A stretch of DNA of 15,012 nucleotides, taken from the NCBI GenBank assembly GCA_013813955.1, contig JACCQW010000260.1:1-15012 (forward strand), written 5' to 3'. Of this stretch, positions 8,178 through 14,546 are shown piece after piece. The notes under the pieces are model-generated. The model ran no database searches and had not been told where the DNA came from. It worked only from the letters and a program-made list of their open reading frames with translations. The first letter of the stretch is position 1, and every line of letters starts with the position of its first letter. Both the position numbers and the translations under genes were made by a program. The DNA is from Solirubrobacterales bacterium. Lineage in GTDB: Bacteria > Actinomycetota > Thermoleophilia > Solirubrobacterales > Solirubrobacteraceae.

Positions 8178-8184
8178 CCGGCCC

Positions 8185-9879
8185 GTGCCCGCTCACGACG
8201 TTCTCATCATCGGCGCAGGTCTCGCCGGCCAGCGCGCCGCGCTGGCCGCGGCCGAGGCCGGTGCGAGCGTTGCGATCATGAGCAAGGTCCACCCCGTCCG
8301 CTCGCACTCGGTCGCCGCCGCCGGCGGCATCAACGCCGCGATCAGCATCGACGACGACTGGACCTCGCACGCCTATGACACCGTCAAGGGCTCGGACTTC
8401 CTCGGCGACCAGGACGCGATCGAGATCATGTGCAGCGAGGCGCCCGAGGAGGTCCTGCACCTCGAGCACATCGGCGTGACCTTCCACCGCAACGAGGCGG
8501 GCCTGCTGGACCTGCGCGCCTTCGGCGGCGCCTCCATGAAGCGCACCGCCTACGTGGCCGACATCACCGGTCAGGCGATCCTGCACGTGCTCTACGAGCA
8601 GCTCATGAAGCACCACGAGACGGTGGACCGCTACGAGGAGTGGTTCACGACATCGCTGATCCTCGACGACGACGGGAGCTGCGCGGGCTGCGTGGCGCGC
8701 GACGTGCGCACCGGCGCGATGGAGGTCTTCAGCGCCAAGAACGTGATCCTCGCCTCGGGCGGCGCCGGCCAGTGCTACAGGCCCACGACGAACGCGCTCA
8801 TCTGCACCGCCGACGGCATCGCCCAGGCCTACGACGTCGGCGCGCCGCTGATGGATATGGAGATGATCCAGTACCACCCCACGACGCTCGCCGAGAACGG
8901 GTTTCTCATCACCGAGGGCGCGCGCGGCGAGGGGGCGCACCTGCTGAACTCCGAGGGCGAGCGGTTCATGGAGAAGTACGCGCCCAACAAGATGGAGCTG
9001 GCCTCGCGCGACGTGGTCTCGCGCTCCGAGCAGACCGAGATCAACGAGGGCCGCGGCGTCGGCGAGGACGGAGGCGGGATCTACCTCGACATCACCGTCG
9101 TCCCCAAGAAGCGCGTGCTCGAGGCGCTGCGCGAGATCGTCAACATCGGCAGGGACTTCGCGGGCACCGACATCACACGGGAGCCGATCGTCATCCGCCC
9201 CGGCCAGCACTACATCATGGGCGGCGTCAAGACCGACATCGACGGCCGGACGCCGATCCCGGGCCTGTACGCCGCCGGCGAGGTCGCATGCGTGTCGGTG
9301 CACGGCGGCAACCGCCTGGGCGCCAACTCGCTGCTGGACACGCTCATCTTCGGCCGCCGCTCGGGCGAGCACGCCGCGGCGCGCTCCGCCGGCGTGCCGA
9401 TGCCCTCCGCGCCCGAGACCAGGCTGCACGAGGACGTCGCGCGGATCGACGCGATCATCGCCCGCGAGAAGTCAGGGCGGCGCACCTCGGAGATCAAGGA
9501 CGAGCTCGGCACGACGATGAACCGCCTCGTCGCGGTCTACCGCGACGAGAACGGCCTGCGCGAGGCCCACGAGATCGTGCGCCGGCTCAAGGAAGAGGCG
9601 GGGACCGCCTACATCGACGACGGCGGCACCGTCTTCAACCAGGACGTGCTGGGCGCGATCGAGCTCGGGTACCTGCTCGATGCCGCCGAGGCCACGGTCG
9701 TGGCGGCGATCGAGCGCAAGGAGTCGCGCGGGGCGCAGTTCCGCACCGACTTCCCCGAGCGCGACGACGACGAATGGCTCAAGCACATCGACATCTCGCG
9801 CAACGGCGGGGACGCGCCGAGCGTGTCCCACTCACCCGTCACGATCACCCGATGGCAGCCCGAGGAGCGTAAGTACTGA
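8185..9879 (+). CDS. sdhA: Succinate dehydrogenase/fumarate reductase flavoprotein subunit
   Basis: The 564-residue subunit oxidises succinate to fumarate at FAD and passes electrons to SdhB. It shows the Rossmann motif IIGAGLAGQ (8-16), HSVAAAGG (41-48) where His41 should carry covalent 8-alpha-histidyl FAD, HPTT with His231, the ITEGARGEG loop (242-250), ELASRDVVSR with the proton-shuttling Arg275, GQHYIMGG with His342, and HGGNRLGANSL with Arg377 near the C-terminal part of the FAD domain. All catalytic positions of the family are present. GTG at 8185 is chosen because the Rossmann strand begins at residue 5 and the frame upstream has no family similarity. Its TGA overlaps the sdhB ATG by one base. 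Succinate oxidation is favoured in this probably aerobic setting, but fumarate reduction cannot be excluded by sequence. Confidence 0.95.
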   Translation: MPAHDVLIIGAGLAGQRAALAAAEAGASVAIMSKVHPVRSHSVAAAGGINAAISIDDDWTSHAYDTVKGSDFLGDQDAIEIMCSEAPEEVLHLEHIGVTFHRNEAGLLDLRAFGGASMKRTAYVADITGQAILHVLYEQLMKHHETVDRYEEWFTTSLILDDDGSCAGCVARDVRTGAMEVFSAKNVILASGGAGQCYRPTTNALICTADGIAQAYDVGAPLMDMEMIQYHPTTLAENGFLITEGARGEGAHLLNSEGERFMEKYAPNKMELASRDVVSRSEQTEINEGRGVGEDGGGIYLDITVVPKKRVLEALREIVNIGRDFAGTDITREPIVIRPGQHYIMGGVKTDIDGRTPIPGLYAAGEVACVSVHGGNRLGANSLLDTLIFGRRSGEHAAARSAGVPMPSAPETRLHEDVARIDAIIAREKSGRRTSEIKDELGTTMNRLVAVYRDENGLREAHEIVRRLKEEAGTAYIDDGGTVFNQDVLGAIELGYLLDAAEATVVAAIERKESRGAQFRTDFPERDDDEWLKHIDISRNGGDAPSVSHSPVTITRWQPEERKY

Positions 9880-11042
9880 TGGCCGAGTTCACCCTGCGCC
9901 TGCGTCGCTTCGACCCCGAATCGGGCGACGCCCCCTACTGGGACGAGCACAAGGTCGACCTCGAGCCGCACCGCTCCGTGCTCGAGGGCATCCTGCAGGC
10001 CAGGGCGCGCTTCGACGGCTCGATCGCCATCCGCTGCTCCTGTCGCGCGGCGATCTGCGGCTCGTGCGGCGTGCGCATCAACGGCCAGCCCGCCCTGGCC
10101 TGTCACACGCACCTCGACAAGGCCCTGCGCGGCGCGCGCGACGGCGTCATCGAGGTCGAGCCGATGGGCAACATGCCGGTGATCAAGGACCTCATCGTCG
10201 ACATGGACGCGGTGCACTGGAAGAAGATCCGGCGCGTCACGCCGTGGCTGATCGCCAAGCAGCCGGTGCCCGAGCGCGAGTACGTCGTGGCGCACGAGAA
10301 CATGGTCGACGTCACGCAGTCGATGGCCTGCATCCAGTGCGGCGCGTGCGTGTCGGACTGCCTGTCGATGGAGGTCGACCCGGACTTCATCGGCCCCGCG
10401 GCGCTGGCCAAGGCCTACCGCTTCGTCGGCGACCCGCGCGACGCCGAGCAGCTCGAGCGCCTGCAGGACCTCGCCGAGGACCCCGCCGGCATCTTCGACT
10501 GCACCCACTGCTTCAAGTGCATCGACGCGTGCCCCAAGGGGGTCGCGCCGATGAGCCAGATCATGCGCCTGCGCCGCCGCGCCACGGGCGACCACCACAT
10601 CGTCGACCGCAACAACGGCGCGCGCCACGAGTCGGCATTCGTGAGCCTGATCCGCGACCACGGGATCCTGTGGGAGGCCGAGCTGCTGCCGCGCTCGCAC
10701 GGCGGCGACTCGTTCTTCGGCAAGTTCGCCCCCGCAGCGGGCGCCGAGCTCGTCGACTCGCTGCCGGTCATCGCGAAGATGCTGCTGCGCCGCAAGGCGA
10801 CGCCGATGAAGATCCTCAGACCGCACAACCTGCCCGCGGCAGACCTCAAGCAGATCAAGCGTATCTACACGACCGTCGAGGGCCGCGAGGAGCGTTTCGA
10901 GCTGAACCTGTACATCTCAGGCTACGACGAGGAGGAGTCCGAGGACACCGCCACGGCCGCGGTCGCCGCCGACGGCGGCGGCCAGACCGCTGCGGAGTCC
11001 GGGCAGCCGGGGCAGAGCCCCGAAGGGAGCCCGACGCGATGA
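9879..11042 (+). CDS. sdhB: Succinate dehydrogenase iron-sulfur subunit, E-type, with C-terminal extension
   Basis: The 387-residue protein carries electrons from SdhA and is about 140 residues longer than classical SdhB. An N-terminal ferredoxin domain holds the [2Fe-2S] ligands Cys55, Cys60, Cys63 and Cys75 (SCRAAICGSCG ... ALAC), with a further Cys53 just before. The helical domain has CIQCGACVSDC (Cys151, 154, 157, 161) and CTHCFKCIDACP (Cys208, 211, 214, 218). Classical SdhB has a non-cysteine residue at the Cys211 position and therefore a [3Fe-4S] centre; here a second [4Fe-4S] is expected, as reported for E-type enzymes such as that of Acidianus. Residues 245-345 form an extra domain and 350-387 an acidic, low-complexity tail. 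GAGGAG (9862-9867) is the ribosome-binding site. The end overlaps sdhE by ATGA. Confidence 0.94.
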   Translation: MAEFTLRLRRFDPESGDAPYWDEHKVDLEPHRSVLEGILQARARFDGSIAIRCSCRAAICGSCGVRINGQPALACHTHLDKALRGARDGVIEVEPMGNMPVIKDLIVDMDAVHWKKIRRVTPWLIAKQPVPEREYVVAHENMVDVTQSMACIQCGACVSDCLSMEVDPDFIGPAALAKAYRFVGDPRDAEQLERLQDLAEDPAGIFDCTHCFKCIDACPKGVAPMSQIMRLRRRATGDHHIVDRNNGARHESAFVSLIRDHGILWEAELLPRSHGGDSFFGKFAPAAGAELVDSLPVIAKMLLRRKATPMKILRPHNLPAADLKQIKRIYTTVEGREERFELNLYISGYDEEESEDTATAAVAADGGGQTAAESGQPGQSPEGSPTR

Positions 11043-11959
11043 AGGTCGCCTACTGGCCCGGCTGCGTCTCGCGCGGCTTCACCCCCGAGCTGCACGGCTC
11101 GATGGCGCAGGTCGCCCCGCTGCTGAACATCGAGCTCGTCGAGCTCGACCGTGCGGCCTGCTGCGGCGCGGGCGTGATCGCCGAGCACAACCAGGAGCTC
11201 GCCGACACGCTCAACGCCCGCACGTTCGCGCTCGCCCAGCAGGTCGAGGGCGCCGAGCTGATGATGAACATCTGCTCCACGTGCCAGGGGGCGCAGACGG
11301 AGTGCCAGGAGCGCCTGGACGCCAGCGCCGAGTACCGGGCCCACGTAAACGCGACGCTCGCCGGCGAAGGCCTCAGCTACGAGAAGGGGCTGACCAACAA
11401 GAACTTCCTCTGGCTGCTCGTGGAGGAGATCGGCCTCGAGACGCTGCGTGACAAGGTGTGCCGCCCGCTGACCGACCTGCGCGTCGGTCCGTTCTACGGC
11501 TGCTACATCGTGCGCCCGACCGATCGGATGGGCATCGACGAGGAGCGCCCGCGAGACACCTACCTCAGCCTCGTGATCGAGGCGCTGGGCGGCACGGTCA
11601 TCGAGTACGCCGGCATGCACAAGTGCTGCGGCTTCCCCATCATCACGATGAACAAGCAGGCCTCACTCAAGCAGGCGGCGCGCCACCTGGGTGACGCCGT
11701 CGACGCCGACGCCGACTGCCTGGTGACGCCGTGCCCGCTGTGCCACCTGAACCTCGACCTGCAGCAGCCGCTGGCCGAGCGGGTCGCCGGCCGCGCCCTG
11801 AAGATGCCGGTCCTGCACCTCCCCCAGCTCGTCGGCCTGGCGCTGGGCCTGCAGCCCAAGGACCTCGGGATGGCGCGCCACGTCGTCAAGCCGACCTCGG
11901 TCGTCGACTGGTCGGCCTCCGTGGTGGCCGGCGTGGGCGACGGCGGGCAGCGTGGCTGA
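11039..11959 (+). CDS. sdhE: CCG-domain (HdrB-like) subunit of E-type succinate:quinone reductase
   Basis: The 306-residue protein has two complete cysteine-rich CCG motifs: Cys9-x31-CCG(41-43)-x35/36-CxxC(79-82), and Cys155-x40-CCG(196-198)-x34-CxxC(232-235). Such domains bind noncubane [4Fe-4S] clusters in HdrB and occur in the SdhE subunit that replaces the transmembrane cytochrome b anchor in E-type succinate dehydrogenases and in TfrB of thiol:fumarate reductase. Its position directly after sdhB, with an ATGA overlap and AAGGGAG (11023-11029) as ribosome-binding site, supports this role. No transmembrane helix is visible; the short hydrophobic stretch PVLHLPQLVGLALGL (257-271) may attach peripherally to the membrane. 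The name here means the HdrB-like subunit, not the FAD assembly factor also called SdhE. A free heterodisulfide-reductase-like protein is the less likely alternative. Confidence 0.9.
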   Translation: MKVAYWPGCVSRGFTPELHGSMAQVAPLLNIELVELDRAACCGAGVIAEHNQELADTLNARTFALAQQVEGAELMMNICSTCQGAQTECQERLDASAEYRAHVNATLAGEGLSYEKGLTNKNFLWLLVEEIGLETLRDKVCRPLTDLRVGPFYGCYIVRPTDRMGIDEERPRDTYLSLVIEALGGTVIEYAGMHKCCGFPIITMNKQASLKQAARHLGDAVDADADCLVTPCPLCHLNLDLQQPLAERVAGRALKMPVLHLPQLVGLALGLQPKDLGMARHVVKPTSVVDWSASVVAGVGDGGQRG

Positions 11960-12003
11960 TAGGTAGCGACCAGGCCGTCAGCGCCCGGACGTCGGCCGAA
12001 CAC

Positions 12004-12031
12004 GAGAAAAGGGCCCGAAGGCCCTCTTCTC
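12004..12031 (+). terminator. Hairpin terminator of the sdhABE operon
   Basis: Arms GAGAAAAGGGCC (12004-12015) and GGCCCTCTTCTC (12020-12031) pair at 11 of 12 positions around a CGAA tetraloop, 44 bases after the sdhE stop. The 3' arm is pyrimidine-rich but a true T-run is missing, as is common in high-GC actinobacteria. This is the strongest hairpin I see in the window and supports the operon ending at sdhE with no fourth subunit. Confidence 0.8.
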
Positions 12032-12216
12032 TCCCCACTGCGTACCCCATGCCGTCCCGAGGAAGTGTGTGTGACGCCCGGCCCCCATGACCGGCCCTGA
12101 TCCCCGACAGCCGCCATGATCGACGAGCGCGGCTGCCCTGTCGTCCCCCCGCAGGGGTGATCTTGGGGTGAGAAGTGACTCACCCTGTCGCGCCGTGCTG
12201 CCGATAGGTGCAGCGG
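12032..12216. other. Intergenic region upstream of the LuxR-type gene
   Basis: Between the sdh terminator and the regulator start I see no open frame with coding character. The distal part holds CCCC-GCA-GGGG (a short stem near 12147-12157) and a set of GGGTGA repeats described separately. The promoter of the downstream gene is presumably here, but I cannot assign -35 and -10 hexamers with confidence. Confidence 0.5.
12154..12185. repeat. Direct and inverted GGGTGA repeats, candidate regulator-binding site
   Basis: GGGGTGA occurs at 12154-12160 and again at 12165-12171, exactly 11 bases apart (one helical turn). The second copy also forms a perfect 7-base inverted repeat, GGGTGAG (12166-12172) and CTCACCC (12179-12185), separated by 6 bases. 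The cluster ends 31 bases before the start of the LuxR-type gene. It may be an operator, possibly for that protein itself, or an mRNA hairpin. Confidence 0.45.
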
Positions 12217-12813
12217 ATGTCTGCTCCAGTCACCGTCGCCATTACGCGCTTCGAGGATCTCGTCGGCGCCGGCCTGCGTGCGCTGATCTCCGCTGACCCG
12301 AGCCTGAGCATCGTCGCGGCCGACGTCGCGATGGAGCGCCTGGACGACGTGATCGCCGCCGAGCGCCCGCGCGTGACCATCATCAACCACCGCGCGCTGC
12401 GCGCCGGCGCCGATGTGCACCGGCTGCACGCGGCGCACCCGGCGACCCACCTGGTCGTGCTCGCGGCGCGGCCGACGCCCGCCGATTGCAATCAGATGCT
12501 CGCCCTGGGGGCGACGGCATGCCTGGCCAAGGAGGTGCAGGGCCGCGACGTCCTCAACGCGATCCACCTCGCGTCCCGGGGGCTGCACGTCCTGCCGCGG
12601 CCCGGCCAGCTGTCGGGCGACGGCCCCTGCGGCCCCGACCCGCTGACCCCCCGCGAGGCCGACGTGCTCAGCCACCTGCAGCAGGGCCGCTCCAATGCGG
12701 AGATCGCGGCCGCGCTGTCGGTCAGCGTCGAAACCGTCCGCAGCCACGCGCGCGCGGTGTTCCGCAAGCTCGGCGTGCGCACCCGCCGCGACCTCGCCGG
12801 CGTCGCGCGCTGA
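12217..12813 (+). CDS. LuxR/NarL-family regulator with atypical receiver domain
   Basis: The 198-residue protein has the size and order of NarL-type response regulators: a receiver-like domain (about 5-122) and a GerE/LuxR helix-turn-helix (143-198) with LTPREADVL and SNAEIAAALSVSVETVRSHARAVFRKLGV features. The receiver lacks phosphorylation residues. The acidic pair expected near residues 11-12 is Arg-Phe (VAITRFEDLVGAGL), the phosphoacceptor position in TIINHRAL is Asn57, and the Thr/Ser switch is Ala83 or Ala84. Only Lys105 (LAKE) is kept. It therefore probably acts without phosphotransfer, and no histidine kinase is adjacent. ATG at 12217 is chosen because AGGTG lies 8 bases upstream; GTG at 12208 would add three residues. 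Its stop is 5 bases from that of the convergent hydrolase gene. Confidence 0.9.
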   Translation: MSAPVTVAITRFEDLVGAGLRALISADPSLSIVAADVAMERLDDVIAAERPRVTIINHRALRAGADVHRLHAAHPATHLVVLAARPTPADCNQMLALGATACLAKEVQGRDVLNAIHLASRGLHVLPRPGQLSGDGPCGPDPLTPREADVLSHLQQGRSNAEIAAALSVSVETVRSHARAVFRKLGVRTRRDLAGVAR

Positions 12814-12818
12814 GCGCG

Positions 12819-14546
12819 TCAGTCTTCGAGCCCGGCGAGGATCAGCGGGTAGGTCGCGGACTCGGCACCGCTGCCGAAGTAGAGGTCGAGGTGGCTGAAG
12901 CCGGGGACCACCGCATGCGAGTGCCGGCCGGGCTGGAAGCGGTCGAAGTGCTCGTAGGTCAGCCGCTGGCTCTTCGGCAGGAACAGCTTGTTGAGCTCCC
13001 CGGTCATGAACGTGAAGCGCGCATCGGTGTCCGGTGCCTGCGCGACGTAGGACGCCGGGAGGTCCTCCAGACGCTCGGACGGCACGATGTGCCCGGCGCG
13101 CGCCGACCGCGAGACCTGGCGCAGCAGCCGGAACGGCGCGTAGCCGAACTCGCGGCTGACCCAGGCGTGGGTGTCGGCCTCGAGGTTGTCGTGGCGCCAG
13201 ACCACCTCGGGGCCGGAGCCGTACATGAACTGCAGCATCTTGCAGACGGGGTCGTCGCACTCGTGGCGCACGAGCCGTGCGTAGCGCGCCGTGGCCGCCG
13301 CGAACGGGGTCGGCGCGCGGATGCCCCACTGCGCGTCCAGGTACGGGGAGAGCATGCCGCTGACCGGCAGCACGGTGAGCTGCTTGAACCGCGCTCCCCG
13401 GCTGACCACCGGGTGCAGCGAGACCGCCGTGGAGACGACGTGGGTGACCTGCTCGAGCAGCCCGGCGACGGCAGCCATGACGAAGCTCGAGGACCCCTGG
13501 CAGTGGACCACGGCCTTCAGCTCGTCGCGGGACGTCTCGGCCAGGATCGTCCGCACCGCGGCCGGGTGGTCGTAGCGGGCCACGCGGTCCAGCGACCAGC
13601 GATGGGGCGGGAAGTCGATCGATCCTCTCCAGTTCAGCGACCACACGTCATAGCCCTCGCCCACTAGCGCGTCGACGATCGTGCGCGGCACAGGCGGGTC
13701 GTAGAACGCGTTGGCGCGCATGCCGGCTCCGTGGGCGAGCAGGACCGGCCCGCGCGTCGGCTCCCGGTAGGCGTTGATCTGATGCAGGGTCAGGGGATGG
13801 CCGTCGTCGGCGCGAAACGCGACGATCCGGCGGCGCAGCCCGTCGCGGCCGGGCAGGTGATGCCAGTCACCGGGGTCGTAGCCCTCGTACAGCGGCTGAT
13901 CGGGGTCGCCTTCAGGCCAGGGCGTCTGCGCGTCGCGCAGCCAGCGGCCGGCGTAGACGCGCCGCACGCGATCCACGAACAGCCCGCCGAACCGGACGCG
14001 CGCCCGCAGACGTGCTCCCACCGAGCCCTCACCCGCTGCCATGGACGCCATCAGGCGCACGAGCCCCGGCAGGGAGATCCGCAGGATCCCCGTCGCCACG
14101 ATCGCGTCCGCGCGCTCCTGGCCGGGCTCGAGATGGCCCGCGAACAGACGCGTGAACAGCGTCGTGGTATCGGACCACGAGTCGTGGTTGGGGTCGTCCT
14201 CGATCACCTTGAAGCCGCTCAGCGTCAACTCATGGCCGACCGGATCGCGCAGGAACAGCCGGTAGCGCATGCGCAGGTGGCGATCGTCGGGGGCGCGCGC
14301 GAACAGGTTGAAGGTCGCCCGCTCGATCGGCAGGCGACCGCCCAGCGCGTCGCAGTCCACCCAGCCCGTCGCGGTCGCCGCCAGCTCGGGATCGGCGACG
14401 AAGCGGTCGACGTCCGCGACATGGATGCGCAGCTGGGCGCGGCAGGCGATCTGCGCCCGCTCGCCGGCAAGCACGGCACGGTTGAAGCTGCGCTCGTCGA
14501 AGGACAGCCACCCGCCCATCCGCTCGTCGAAGCGCAGCGACGTCAT
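12819..14546 (-). CDS. Alpha/beta-fold hydrolase with N-terminal accessory domain
   Basis: The 575-residue protein has an N-terminal region (1 to about 200, beginning MTSLRFDERMGGWLSF) that I cannot assign to a named family; its alternating strands suggest a beta-barrel and possibly lipid binding. Residues 235-575 are an alpha/beta hydrolase: oxyanion-loop HGAG (272-275), nucleophile elbow VVHCQGSS (346-353) where Cys349 occupies the usual serine place, MTGELNKLFLP (514-524) near the acidic-residue position, and PGFSHLDLYFG (548-558) with the probable catalytic His552. The ATG overlaps the stop of the upstream GMC oxidoreductase gene (ATGA), so the proteins are made together. In other bacteria I recall similar oxidase and hydrolase parts as one polypeptide, which fits a joint role in steroid, terpenoid or lipid oxidation. 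Substrate is unknown. Confidence 0.85.
   Translation of the reverse strand: MTSLRFDERMGGWLSFDERSFNRAVLAGERAQIACRAQLRIHVADVDRFVADPELAATATGWVDCDALGGRLPIERATFNLFARAPDDRHLRMRYRLFLRDPVGHELTLSGFKVIEDDPNHDSWSDTTTLFTRLFAGHLEPGQERADAIVATGILRISLPGLVRLMASMAAGEGSVGARLRARVRFGGLFVDRVRRVYAGRWLRDAQTPWPEGDPDQPLYEGYDPGDWHHLPGRDGLRRRIVAFRADDGHPLTLHQINAYREPTRGPVLLAHGAGMRANAFYDPPVPRTIVDALVGEGYDVWSLNWRGSIDFPPHRWSLDRVARYDHPAAVRTILAETSRDELKAVVHCQGSSSFVMAAVAGLLEQVTHVVSTAVSLHPVVSRGARFKQLTVLPVSGMLSPYLDAQWGIRAPTPFAAATARYARLVRHECDDPVCKMLQFMYGSGPEVVWRHDNLEADTHAWVSREFGYAPFRLLRQVSRSARAGHIVPSERLEDLPASYVAQAPDTDARFTFMTGELNKLFLPKSQRLTYEHFDRFQPGRHSHAVVPGFSHLDLYFGSGAESATYPLILAGLED

Noticed and set aside
7195..8184. Upstream extension of the sdhA frame to an earlier start inside the protease gene.
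   Set aside because: The added 330 codons are an out-of-frame reading of the protease gene with Arg-rich composition. The flavoprotein Rossmann motif begins right after GTG 8185.
12806..12818. Near-palindrome CGCGCT-G-AGCGCG between the convergent LuxR-type and hydrolase stops, considered as a bidirectional terminator.
   Set aside because: The single central base leaves no loop, the stem would be about five pairs at best, and there is no T-run; it is likely chance in GC-rich sequence.
11560..13644. A 694-codon minus-strand frame spanning sdhE, the intergenic hairpin, the LuxR-type gene and part of the hydrolase gene.
   Set aside because: It crosses three real genes and a terminator, and its product resembles no protein family; a shadow frame.
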